Below are positions 31,271 through 41,305 of a DNA stretch of 64,000 nt, piece by piece. The position numbers and the translations under genes are program-made. Source of the DNA: Eurosta solidaginis (lineage: Eukaryota; Arthropoda; Insecta; Diptera; Tephritidae); contig NC_090322.1 in assembly GCF_040869045.1 (NCBI RefSeq), positions 78,267,675 to 78,331,674 of the forward strand, written 5' to 3'. A model generated the notes under the pieces. It had not been told where the DNA came from. It saw nothing but the letters and a program-made list of their open reading frames with translations, and ran no database searches. Numbering within the stretch: position 1 is the stretch's first letter; each line of letters begins with the position of its first letter.

Positions 31271-32302
31271 TTAAGTCTCTTGAATCGCAGCAATGCGGAT
31301 GTTGTGCCGCTTCATGAAATCGACTATCTCCGTAATCTTCGCAGTTAGTCCATTACAGTTGAACTGCAGAATTCTGAAGTGCATGAGGGGTGACGCCGCC
31401 ACTCTAGGGGTAAGTGAGGGGTGACTACGCCTAGGTTGTGGAAGGCCAGGACGCAATTGCTGTTGTGGCCTTGGGACAGGGAGCCCTTGGGCAAGCATTG
31501 GGGTACCCGGATGATTTGGGTTTGCGACCTGGCAACATGGCGCGATGAAACCCGTCGAGGGGTTGCCGTCGCGAAGACCAGAACATCTAGGAAAGTGGCA
31601 CCACCCAAGGCACGAGCTGCATTGAGCGGATGTCGCAAACCTATATATTCTGTGCTGGCAGACGGTGCAAACGGAGGCAGGGACTAAGAGTCTGTTTCCC
31701 TGACCTGCACGATTGCTGCCAGAAAAGAGGGGAGGAGAAGAAGACGGGGGCAGGGGCTGATGCTCAGCATTGCTACCAGCTCTACTACGAAGGTAGTAGT
31801 TATGAGTGGTATCAGCTGTTTCAGTTGTTGGCGCCGTGGGGCGCGAGCAGCAGCGGGTACTTGTTGTGGCTTGCTGAGCAGCGAAGCTGCTGGAAGGTAG
31901 TGGGGATACGCTTAGGCGTAGACTACGGGACGCCCTTGGGCGTGAGCAGCAAGGAGCCACAAAAGATTTATAAAAGTTACGTGGACGTCGGGTTTTGGGA
32001 TCAAGCCCAGAACAACCTGTCCGATGCAACCATCCCTTGCACGAGACACACTGAACAGAGTATGACCGTCCTAAAAAGATTCTTTTCTGGCAAATGCAGC
32101 AAAACCATTTCTCAGGACCGGGGTGAGGAGACGGACCCGGATTGGGTTCGATACCTTCCCGGAGTAAGAGAATATGTAGCAGTCCTGCTGCAAGGAGCTG
32201 CTGGGAGGATGACAATTTGTGGGAGGGACGAAACAAATTAAATGGGGTCACACTGAAATGACAGTCCTTGGTCGGGAAAAATCCCGAGTCGCTCCGGTAC
32301 AT
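31271..32302 (-). CDS. CAA-tailed LINE, N-terminal part of the single ORF (2A-like, two Cys-rich modules)
   Basis: 343 residues. A leucine-rich stretch (residues about 36-47) runs into REGIEPNPGP. This is the 2A-like motif at 32132-32155 with G where the other copy has the expected D. Module 1 (about residues 66-120: CCIC, then CVSCKGWLHRTGC, then FVAPCC) and module 2 (about 232-275: CTVC, then CSSCLGWCHFPRC, then FIAPCC) have the C-x2-C ... C-x2-C-x4-H-x3-C ... CC pattern of PHD-like fingers. A proline/serine-rich linker lies between them. The last about 35 residues (RILQFNCNGLTAKITEIVDF) are already the start of the APE domain. The stop TAA at 31271-31273 is in the same frame as the next long frame, so the break is one nonsense codon, not a natural ORF end. 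Confidence 0.85.
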   Translation of the reverse strand: MYRSDSGFFPTKDCHFSVTPFNLFRPSHKLSSSQQLLAAGLLHILLLREGIEPNPGPSPHPGPEKWFCCICQKRIFLGRSYSVQCVSCKGWLHRTGCSGLDPKTRRPRNFYKSFVAPCCSRPRASRSLRLSVSPLPSSSFAAQQATTSTRCCSRPTAPTTETADTTHNYYLRSRAGSNAEHQPLPPSSSPPLFSGSNRAGQGNRLLVPASVCTVCQHRIYRFATSAQCSSCLGWCHFPRCSGLRDGNPSTGFIAPCCQVANPNHPGTPMLAQGLPVPRPQQQLRPGLPQPRRSHPSLTPRVAASPLMHFRILQFNCNGLTAKITEIVDFMKRHNIRIAAIQET

Positions 32303-32324
32303 AGGACCGACTGCCTTGGGAAGC

Positions 32325-32430
32325 GCACCAACTCCTCGCCGCCGTATTTGAATAGCTCCGCATGCAATCCTTCAGGGCCCGCTTTGTTCTTTTTTAATCT
32401 GATTATTGCTATTTTGACTTAGTCATAATC
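32325..32430 (-). mobile_element. RTE copy 3, continuation beyond the LINE
   Basis: Begins with the second TSD copy and then matches RTE 41880-41980 in reverse (ELFK, AVGADG and VRIAI region). It stops where a SINE tail begins at 32431. Nothing of the RTE is seen beyond the SINE. Confidence 0.7.
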
Positions 32431-32830
32431 GGGTTGTTGTTGTTGTTGTTGTATTAACGATAAAGACACACCCCAAGGTTTTGGGGAGTGTTATCGATGT
32501 TGATGGTCCTTTGCCGGATGCAGATCCGGTACTTCCGGTAACAAGCACCATAAAGGTACTAGCTCGACCATCTCGGGAACGATTTGGTATGACCACATGC
32601 AACCTTCTAGACCATACCGCCCTCCCACCCCCTAGATTGATCAGGAGTTCGGGGTCGCCAGAGCCTCGGCTGTTAAAGAAACAGGATTCGCCACGGGTAG
32701 GTGAAGTTGACAATTGGGTTGGAGAAGCTATATATTGCGCTGGTAACCCCTTGAGAGGGTTGCGCTAGACAACCCTTTGAATCAATTTGGTACTTTAGTC
32801 GCCTCTTACGAAAGGCATACCTACCGCGGG
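32431..32830 (-). mobile_element. CAA-tailed SINE, copy S4
   Basis: About 400 bp in minus orientation with a (TTG)6 tail followed by TATTAACGATAAAG. It matches S1 and S2 to CCTACCGCGGG at its far end, where the first about 30 bp of the family are missing. It abuts the TATC-repeat tail of a LOA-type fragment. No TSD is visible, because the left flank is RTE and the right flank is another element. Confidence 0.8.
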
Positions 32831-34090
32831 TAGATAGATAGATAATTAGTTGAGGATCGCACTGCGACCACTGGTCTATTGTGCCCTCAGCTGCTTCACA
32901 ACACCTCATCCTAGCCGACATCTCTGATGAACCCTAACAGTTCACCTGGCTTGACAGATTTGATGTGAGAATGCTCTGGCCATGGTGAGCCCATAAACTT
33001 AGCCCTACGTCTTGAGATTGCGTCAAACTTCAGGAGGATATGGTTCGCCGTCTCCGCTGATCGGACACAAAATCGGCATGTGTTGTTCGATATTATACCC
33101 AGCTGTTTTTTTTTTTTTTTTTTGCATGTGAATTTTCAGTCTACAATATCCTGTAAGAATAGCTGTTAGGATTCGTAGGTTATCTTTCGAGGGGCCTATT
33201 AATGCCCTATATCGAGTTGTGCTGTAACCCCCTAACAGTAACTTAGATGTCTCAGGCCTGGCATATTGCGCCAGTGTTCTTTCCTCTTTTTCCTTTCTTC
33301 TACTAAAAGATGCCCCCTAATTTCCTGCGGGCCTACTGGCAGGAACGACTCAGGACCAATAAGTCGTGTTGTTGTTGTTGTTGTAGCAGTGCTTAAGTCG
33401 TGTCGTTGCTGCCTCTCTAGCCAGGCTGTCCGCCTGCTCATTACCCTCAACTCCCCTGTAGCCAGGAGCCCAGGCCAACAGTAGTTCGTTGTGTGCTCCT
33501 AGTTGATTTAGCTTTTCAACGCGTTCAAGGACCAGTCCTGATTTTATTTCAAACGCAGAGATCGCCTTGAGGGCGGCCTGACTGTCACTGAGTATGACAA
33601 TTATTTCATTGGAGTATTCGCGCTGAAGGTTCAGGTCAGCGCACTGGTTTATAGCGAATACTTCCGCTTGAAAAATGCTCGGGTATGCTCCCAGGGGTAT
33701 TGATATCATGGATCTGGGTCCAACGACTCCAGATTCAATCCCTTTTGGCGTCTTCGAGCCATCGGTATACCATACTATTCTATTTAGCTGATGCTCTCAA
33801 TTCTGCTTTGTTCCCATGTACCCTTGTCTCCCAGTTCTACTTTATACCTCTTCTCATAAACTATCTGCCTAAGGATATCATCCCTCGGGAGTTGAGAGAT
33901 TGGGATCTTCTCTCTCACTTCCTCCATATTCCGGGACGATATGACTTTACCTTTGCCGAGCCCTCCTTGACAATATTCAGGAGGGTTCGCTTGGCTGACT
34001 GGTCCATCGATATATGCAGCGGGGTTAGATCGAGGATAGCTTCCAGCGCTGCTGTAAGGCATGTGCGCATAGCTCCCGCTGGGGCTGGGG
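32831..34090 (-). pseudogene. LOA/I-type LINE fragment: RNase H and C-terminus
   Basis: Minus strand, 3' portion of a LINE that carries RNase H. It starts with AALEAILDLTPLHI (about 34030-34070), a segment that precedes RNase H in LOA/I elements. The RNase H follows (33350-33709): IFQAEVFAI with E, LSDSQAALKA with D, GNEQADSLAREA with D. Next is LIGPESFLPV and a C-terminal cysteine motif (CRFC, about 33055-33085). The end has ATCTATCTATCT repeats at 32831-32850, probably the element tail. A 27 bp insertion (33368-33394) breaks the frame right after the third catalytic D, and a T run at 33111-33123 causes a further break. Confidence 0.75.
33368..33394 (-). mobile_element. 27 bp LINE-tail insertion with 7 bp TSD
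   Basis: (GTT)5 then GTAGCAGTGCTT, flanked by AAGTCGT at 33361-33367 and 33395-33401. The sequence is the last bases of the CAA-tailed LINE (28268-28290) with one difference. With its TSD it adds 34 bp to the RNase H frame, which shifts the reading phase; the protein continues correctly in another frame on the far side. Confidence 0.75.
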
Positions 34091-35020
34091 TCGTACTGTC
34101 TAATAAGGTCACGTTCTCTCGCTAGAGTTGCGGCCTCCGCTGGAAAATGTGGCCGGATTTCCAGGGGATAAAACGGGCCGAAGCGGATTCAATGACCTTG
34201 GGGAAAGCACGCTTCCCTTGACGGACATCAGTCGGGATAGGAAGGGCAGCAAAACGATTGTCAGTATAAGTTTTGTAATCTTCCCACTTTTTTTTTTAAT
34301 TGATGAAGTGCGTTTTTCAGTAGTGATGAAGTCGGCAGATCACTCTAGCGAAAGGAGTATGGGTAGGTGGTTGTCGTTGTGTCAACAGTGCTTCGCCCCA
34401 TTCAATCGGCACGACCACTCACAAATTGTCTTAAAAATCTTCTAGCGGGGCTCCAAGAAAACTGCCAGTTTCAACAGGAGCGGACCATAGGAAGATTTGT
34501 GTTAGAGGCGTATGTTCCACATTAAAATTGAAAATCTGAATGGTGTCATGTGGGGACACATCGCATGCAGCACATGCATTAGGTATGTCGGGGTTGATTC
34601 TGGACAAGTAAGTTTAACCTGTTACAGATCCAGAACGAAGTTGGGCCAGAGTGACTCGTGCCTCCCTTGGTAGTGTGCTTTCTTCTTCTGCAAGGGTAGG
34701 ATATTGCATATTAAAAACAGGGTTCACTGGGCGCGTACTGAAAGCGTTTACCGATTCTGTGTGGATTTGGGTTAGGGCCTGTTTATGCTTGTATGGATCA
34801 AACGGCCACCGTGGAGGCGGGGCTAGATCAAGCAGTTGTTTACTCACGATTGATATATCTGGCCAGCTTCCTACCATACGAATGGGGGCGTCTCCGTTCA
34901 TCGTGCAGAACGTCGTTTCTTCTATTTGGTCCGCCAACCTTTTGCCCCTGCTATTCGCCTGTACGTTACTGCAAGACCTGGAAGGTGTAACGACAGCCTG
35001 TTGTAGTGAATGCAACATAA
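34091..35020 (-). mobile_element. Mosaic of CAA-tailed LINE fragments
   Basis: Three or more pieces in minus orientation. 34091-34366 matches the APE-RT linker (30469-30740 of the intact copy). 34367-34845 starts with a degenerate tail (TTGTCGTTGTGTCAACAGTG) and matches the LINE 3' end up to the RT thumb. 34845-34970 matches the APE segment around the TFCTMNGDAP motif. A short RT piece follows near 34970-35005. Their order differs from the element, so this is a product of deletion and rearrangement rather than one insertion. Confidence 0.7.
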
Positions 35021-35584
35021 ATTGATCAGAGCCCTAGGAAACACGTCAATCCAAATCACCCCATCGTCGAACATATAAAGCAACATCGAACAGTCAAACC
35101 AGTTGCCAATGCCTGGTACACAACCATGTCAAACCCCACTTCGTGTGTGTGAATGTATGTATGCATGGAAAGTACTTTCCCTTGTGAAAGCGTGAATGTC
35201 TATATAGATAGCTTATAGGTGTCGGTTTTAATGGCTGTGTAGGCATGTATGTATCTGTGAATAACGTTTAGTGGCAAGAATGTATGGGTAATTCCTTCGG
35301 GTGTTGAGTGAAAAACGGGCGAGGGAAACCTATCGTTCCACTTTGGCGATGGCTGCGCTTAATAGCTGAAAAAAAATATAAATTAATGATCGAAGTGTCC
35401 AAGACCGAAAAGGACGTCTTACTCATAACTAGTGCGTGAAAAAAATAATACAATTTTTTTTATAAAGTTCACTTGTGAAAATAGATGAATTTTTTGTACT
35501 GTAAGTGACTGCAAGTTTGCGAAACTGGCCACCGGTACACTCAAAACGGACCTGCAACAAGCTTTAAGGTAAGTAAAAAGTACA
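35021..35584. other. Unassigned spacer
   Basis: About 560 bp with GTGTG/TATGTATG tracts. No coding frame or repeat copy recognised. Confidence 0.45.
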
Positions 35585-36390
35585 GTTTGTTTAAATAAAA
35601 TAAAATATAAAATATATAAATTTTATAAAACCTAAAATTTAATTACATCTAAAATTGGATAAAATATAAAATTTAATTATAACTAAAATTTTATAAAACC
35701 TAAAATTTAATAAAATCTACGATTAAATTATCCTAAAATTTAATAAAATCACAAAGTTAAATAAAATCTAAAAATTAATTAAACCTAAACCTTTTTATAA
35801 AACCTAAAATTTATAAAAATCATAAAACTTAATAGAACCCAAAAGTTAATAAAATTTAAAATTAAATTAAATCTAAAATTTACTTAAACTTTAAATTTTA
35901 ATAAAACCGAAAATTCAATAAAATCTAAAATGTAATAAAAGCTAAAATTAAGTAAAACCTAACATTAAATAAAAGCAAAAAAAAATGTAATAAAATTCTA
36001 AATTTAATAAAAGCAAAAAAAAAAATAAATAAATCCTAAACTTAAATTAAACTTACAGTTAAATTAAACCTAAAATTAAACTAAATCGAAAATTTAATAA
36101 AAACCAAGAATTCAATAAATCCAAAAATTTAATCAAATCTAAAATTAAAATAAACATAAAATTTAATAAAACCTACAATTAAATTAATCCTAAAGCTCTA
36201 TAAAATCTTAAATTTAATAAAATCAAAAACCTATAAAATCTAAAGTTTTATAGATCCTAAAATTGAATATATTATAAAAGTTTATAAAATCTAAAAAAAA
36301 GAGAGACTAAATTAAATGAAGTCTGCAATTTAATAAAATCTAAAAATGTAATAAAACCTAAAATTAAATAAAACCTAAAATCAAAGATCT
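35585..36390. repeat. AT-rich degenerate minisatellite
   Basis: About 800 bp built from loosely repeated units of roughly 15-20 bases such as AACCTAAAATTTAATAAAAT. Almost no G is present on the plus strand; most C sits in the recurring CTAAAA. Units vary too much to give a fixed period by eye. Confidence 0.8.
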
Positions 36391-36518
36391 AGGCCTTGTA
36401 GCTTACCACAGCTCAAAGCAAAAAAAAAAAAAAAAAAACAAAAAATAAGCGTTGAGGAACAAACCAACAAAATAATTAAAAGTAGCTTTTAAATCGCAGT
36501 TTATATAAATATACATTA

Positions 36519-36848
36519 GGGCGGGTCGATTTAAAAATCGCTCATTGCTCTGTGAAAATCGTATTCTAGGGATCAAAATAAGAAACTTTGCCGAAGGAAC
36601 CATACCTCTAAAACGAATTCTGGTGTCCCCCAATTTGGGTCGAACTTTTGGGTAGGGCAAATTTTGAAAAATCCCACTTTGACTTATTTAGAGTGCTCCA
36701 ATCGAGTCCAAATGTATGACCGACCCCCACTAACTTTGGAGGCCCGACCCACCGATGCCAGTGGCACACCCCCTGGAACCCCCTGGGGGTTCACCATACA
36801 AACATTTAAAAAAAAACGCCGGTTTTGCACTTTACATGAAAAAATCAG
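36519..36848 (+). repeat. Left TIR of the 3.3 kb transposon
   Basis: About 330 bp. It pairs with 39536-39851 over the whole length, including the blocks TTTAGAGTGCTCCAATCGAG, CCGATGCCAGTGGCACACCC and CGGTTTTGCACTTTACATG. Confidence 0.9.
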
Positions 36849-37011
36849 CTAAATGGCTATGTTTTTTCTTTATTTTTATTTATTTATTTATAATAATATT
36901 TATTATTTATTTATAATAATATCTATTTTTTTCTTAAGAAATGTATTTAGTCAGAACATATGTAAATGAAAAAATTAATTTAAGTGAGTTATAGAAAATA
37001 AACTAAAAAAA

Positions 37012-39261
37012 TTATTGTTTGAAGTCTTTTTTACTTTCAAGTCTGGGCACTTTCGCACGGCTCTCTAATGTCGTCGCCATAACAGCCTCTACATTTTCCG
37101 GTATAACCCGTTTGGAAACGCTTGCTATCAGTTGAACATGTCGTTCCGTTCCTTGTATGTGTGATGGAATTTTTGGATCATTAAACGGTGGATCATCTTG
37201 ATTTAAATATTCTTTCAATGTATCGCACGGAACGCTTCGCGTGAATGGTGGTTCAAATACGATATTTATATCATTCAAATTGATCATTTCCGTATAACTT
37301 GTGCAATTAAAGTTTATATCTGGTTTTTTATAAACTCTAAGTTCCATTGGCTCGTCAACATCGGTTCGATAGCGTAGAATTTTCTTGATGGCACAGTCGC
37401 GCTTTTCTTTGCTATCATCAAACAACATTGATAACAAGATATTTTCCGAATGCGCATAATATGAATTATCTTTAATTACTTGATTGACAATTTTGCGTAA
37501 ACGCGGTTCTAGAAATCGTGACCAACCAATGAACTTGAAAAATAATGCACTGTCGTACACGACAGAGCTGTAATACTTGATATTGAAGTACATTGGCACA
37601 TAACATTTAATTATAAATTTAACCAGAATTCTTAAATTTGCATCTGGTTTTTCCGTTGTCACATATAATCGCAATAATCTAGCGGCCTTGGTGAGCCACC
37701 GAGAATGTACAATTTTCCCTGGTTTGATGTTAGCCAGATCCACCGGAACCACGCCGCTAGAAATTGCATGGGCCATGTCGTATAAGTACTTCGAATCGGT
37801 GGAAAATTCAATTCTTTCTGGAGCAGGGGGCATATTTTGCAACTCAATTTTCTGGAAGCCGTCCACCACCTGAAAATATATAATAATAAAATAATTAAAA
37901 ATGGTTGACAATTATAATAAATGAGTGATAGCAATAACTTACCGGAAGAGTTTCACAAGTTTCGATTTGACGGCTCAGTTTTCTGGTTGCCGATCTTGGT
38001 CCTGTGCTGGCTGATTTATCCAAAGCTTCAAACAAATGCCGAAACGGAAGTTTGTTGAAGTGTAGAAGGCAAACTAACCAATGCAATGGTCTTTTTAACA
38101 GCAATTCGAATCGTCGTATAATTCCACCGTGTGGGCCAGTGTTTGTTGATTCACCGTCAGTGCATATTCCAATTAATGCATCCAGTGATTTATTTTTATC
38201 GTTGAAAAAACCATTTAATTTGGTTGTTTTGTATTCAACGGTTTCATGTTACAGTCTTACGTAACCAATCAATTCAGAATTGGGTTCTCTCAAAATAACA
38301 AGATGAGGTTCTTTTACCGTCCTAGTATGATACTTCTCATCAATTTTATCTATCGTTAAAGTATCATCTTTTCTGCCATCGAATGAAAACGCTAACAAAT
38401 TAGTATCATCTAACCGTTTGCGAAGCACTTCTTGTCTGCATTACTCTTTTTCTCTGCGAACTTTCGATTTATCCATGATGAGAGGTTTCCCATGCTTATC
38501 TTTAATTTTAAAATCTTGCAAAAGAGCGGTTCCCAATGCTGATGCTATTCTGTCAGGCACACCAAATCTGTCACATACCAAGGCAAAGTTAAAACAATCG
38601 TATCTCTCTGTGTATTGTGAACTTGTGCTTCTATGCCATATCTTCTTGAACCGGTGGCGGTGCGTATGTTGAATCATCGGGATCTTGGTATGTTGGCATT
38701 GATGACATAGACATTGCTCCTTGCTCTTCAGTTTCCATCATAAATGCATCCATTGTTAGTCTTCTCTGATTATTTTGATCGTGCATGAACTCTTTGAGGC
38801 GTTCGGGAACCCAGCCGCATGCACATGGAGCTGCCTTCAAATCGCATTTACATGTTCCAATGTAAAAAAATTGTTTCCAGAGATTTTACATACTCTGTAA
38901 ATTGTTGGGTGTTGTTTCTTCTCTTGATTTGCTCTTGATACTTGTCAAGCAATTTATTCAATTTATTAAATACACTTTTTTCAGCATTATTTCCATACCA
39001 AGTTTTTCCCAAATTCCAATCAACTTATCTTGTACTTGAATAGTGAATGATTTATGGGAAAACTTTTTTTGTTTTGTTTTAGAACGTTCTTAAGTAAAAA
39101 TAATATCTCAAGATATCCAGATGGGTTGGTAAATTAAGATCAGTTAAATCAGTAGACACACCAAAAACAGTAACATCATGCTTGGGTATATGACTCATTG
39201 GGTTTTCGATAGTTGTTGATGTAGTTGCTTCATCTTGCGGTGTAGAGGATGGTGGATTCAT
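37012..39261 (-). pseudogene. Intron-containing transposon protein, family uncharacterised
   Basis: Sense runs leftward. The N-terminus is near 39261 (MNPPSSTPQDEATT). A short cysteine cluster CKCDLKAAPCAC (about 38820-38855) precedes VPERLKEFMHDQNNQRRL. Then come FALVCDRFGVPDRIASALG (about 38540-38600), FDGRKDDTLT (about 38350-38380), ICTDGESTNTGPHGGIIRR (about 38115-38170) and RPLHWLVCLLHFNKLPFRHL (about 38030-38090). An intron at 37870-37942 follows. The C-terminal exon (37012-37869) has FSTDSKYLYDMAHAI, KPGKIVHSRWLTKAARLLRL and AHSENILLSML. Two stops (about 38442 and 38252) and a frameshift near 38640-38680 break the gene. The DGE and DGR acidic motifs could be catalytic, but that is a guess. 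Confidence 0.6.
37870..37942 (-). other. 73 bp spliceosomal intron, phase 0
   Basis: Sense strand: CTTCCG|GTAAGTTATTGC at the donor (37942) and TATATATTTTCAG|GTGGTGGAC at the acceptor (37870). Removal joins ETLP to VVDGFQKIEL in frame. The intron is AT-rich and of usual fly length. Without splicing the frame meets a stop. Confidence 0.75.
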
Positions 39262-39535
39262 TGTAAACTTTTTGATTTGGAATGGTCACTTCACTTATTA
39301 TTTTTTTTTGAAATATTTTTTTATCTGAAATTAGCACTTCACACTTTGAGTTCTTCACAACGACTTAATGCATTCACAAAAACTGTTGCGTTATATATGG
39401 TCTACGAGACGAGGTAATAAGAATGAAATGGTAATTTCAATTCTACCTGCTGTGTCTTTTCATTTACATATGTTCTGACTAAATAAATTTCTAAAGAGAA
39501 AAATAAACTCCAAAAAGAAAAAACATAGGCATTTC

Positions 39536-39851
39536 GCTGATTTTTTCATGTAAAGTGCAAAACCGGCGATTTTTTTAAATGTTCCAGGGGGTTCCTGGGG
39601 GTGTGCCACTGGCATCGGTGGGTCGGGCCTCCAAAGGTAGTGGGGGTCGGTCATACATTTGGACTCGATTGGAGCACTCTAAATGGGTCAAAGTGGGATT
39701 TTTCAAAATTTGCCCCTACCCAAAAGTTCGACCCAAATTGGGGGACACCAGAATTCGTTTTAGAGGTATGTTTCCTTCAGCAAAGTTGCTTATTTTGATC
39801 CCTAGAATATGAATGGGCGATTTTTTTGCTTCCCCACAAATCGACCCGGCC
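39536..39851 (-). repeat. Right TIR of the 3.3 kb transposon
   Basis: Inverted partner of 36519-36848, ending AAATCGACCCGGCC. Small indels and substitutions separate the two. Confidence 0.9.
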
Positions 39852-40405
39852 TAATATACATGTATACATATGTATACATATATATATATATATATATGGG
39901 GTATTCCATCCCATTTCGACCAATTTTGAACCCGACCCCTTTAGAATTGGCTGAAAGTTTTTCTTCTTTTTCTAGCTTACGAAAGACGTTTTTCAGAAGT
40001 TTTTCGAATTTTTTCATCCAACTCAAAAAAGTTATGAATTTAAAAAAAACACCGTTTTTGTTTTCAAAATGCTATAACTTTTTCAAAAATTGACCGTTTG
40101 GGATCTTTTCTTTTTTAATTTGTTTTTAAATGTACTTTTCGGAAAAAAATCCAAAAAAATTTTCAAGATTTTTTTTTGTAATTTTTCAGTTTTTTGAGAT
40201 TTTTCGAATTTCGCCCTTTTTTTCTCATAAAAAACTTCAATCAATTCTACAATCATCCCTACTAATCCCGGAGTTGGTCGAGAATTTTAAAATTTTGTTT
40301 GCATTTTTTCCGAAAAGTACATTTAAAAACATATTTAAAAAAAAAAATGATCCCAAACGCTGAGCGGGTTGTGCGCTGGGCTTGGGACCGTAAAACCATA
40401 CTCCA

Positions 40406-41305
40406 ATGAAATATAACAACAAGCCTCGGATAAATACACTCTCTATTGATGACGATCATGGCAAACGTTTGAAGGACAATGAATTGAGGGCATGCACCTG
40501 GAACGTCCGCTCCCTGAATGGGATTGGTGCAGATGCCCGGCTGGTCGATGTCCTCGTCAAAGCAAAATCTGACATCACCGCCATCCAAGAAATGCGTTGG
40601 ACGAAGCAAGGAAGAAAGAAGATCAAAACTTGTGACATATATTGGAGTGGCCATACGAATAAGCGCAGTTTCGGCGTCGGATTCGTGGTGGGAGAGAGAC
40701 TTTGTCGCCAAGTGCTGGCGTTCACGCCTGTGGACGAGCGTCTCGCCACTATCCGCATAAAAGCAACATTTTTTAATATATAATTCATCTGCGCCCATGC
40801 GCCGACAGAGGAGAAAGACGATGAGGTGAAAGACACTTTTTATGAAAAATTAGAACGCACATACGAGCGCTGCCCCCGTCATGATATAAAAGTCGTCCTT
40901 GGCGACTTTAACGCCAGGGTGGGCAAAGAAGGTGTTTTTGGCCCTACAGTCGGAAAGTTCAGCCTACACAATGAAACTTCTCCTAACGGACTGGGGCTGA
41001 TTGACTTTGCCGGTGTTCGAAACATGGTCATATCCAGCACGAGGTTCATGCATAAAAAGATACATCAAGCTACATGGCTGTCTCCTGATCGAAATACTCG
41101 CAATCAGATCGATCACGTTGTGATAGACGAACGGCATGCCTCCAGTGTTTTAGATGTGCGCACGATCCGAGGACCTAACATCGACTCGGACCATTATCTC
41201 GTTGCAGCCAAAATTCGCACCCGCCTCAACGCGGCTAAAACCAAAGAAAAAAACACAAGGAAAACTAGACGTCGAAAAGCTTCAATCACAACAGACTGCC
41301 AATGA
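40406..41305 (+). pseudogene. RTE copy 2, APE endonuclease with one nonsense codon
   Basis: Two frames in the same phase (40406-40783 and 40784-41305) separated only by TAA at 40781-40783, where copy 1 has a serine codon. Motifs are TWNVRSLNG, IQEMRW, APTEEKDDE, VLGDFNARVG, RNQIDHVVID and NIDSDHYLVAAK, which covers the whole endonuclease including the final D-H pair. The frame then shifts in the AAAGAAAAAAACAC stretch near 41245-41260. Confidence 0.88.

Larger units (their letters stand above)
28268..32324 (-). mobile_element. CAA-tailed LINE, full-length copy with 12 bp TSD
   Basis: 4057 bp on the minus strand, flanked by GCACCAACTCCT at 28256-28267 and 32325-32336. It sits inside an RTE element, which continues on both sides. 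The sense 5' end begins GCTTCCCAAGGCAGTC and the 3' end is GCTACAACAAC repeats. One reading frame runs nearly the whole length (28319-32302), interrupted by a single TAA at 31271-31273. No RNase H domain is visible. It is the reference copy for this window's most abundant LINE family; fragments lie at 22530, 22922-27101, 34091-35020, 44706-45557 and 45559-47366. The clade (CR1/L2/jockey group without RNase H) is not settled. Confidence 0.92.
36519..39851 (-). mobile_element. 3.3 kb DNA transposon with long TIRs, family unnamed
   Basis: The left end (36519-36848) and right end (39536-39851) are inverted repeats of about 320-330 bp with small differences. Termini read GGGCGGGTCGATTT and, reversed from the right, GGCCGGGTCGATTT. 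TA (possibly TTA/TAA) flanks both sides. The interior carries one minus-strand gene (about 37012-39261). I know its protein only as a repetitive uncharacterised family of arthropods and cnidarians; I cannot assign a superfamily. Confidence 0.75.

Noticed and set aside
31630..32241. 203-residue plus-strand frame
   Set aside because: It is antisense to the LINE N-terminal region, which has clear cysteine modules and matches another copy; the plus frame shows no motif.
32510..32560. Riboswitch or structured RNA in the GC-rich SINE part (CCGGATGCAGATCCGG)
   Set aside because: The hairpin is present in all SINE copies and belongs to the SINE; no known riboswitch core is seen.
35585..36390. Replication origin or scaffold-attachment region because of extreme AT content
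   Set aside because: AT content alone is not evidence; the stretch looks like a decayed minisatellite.
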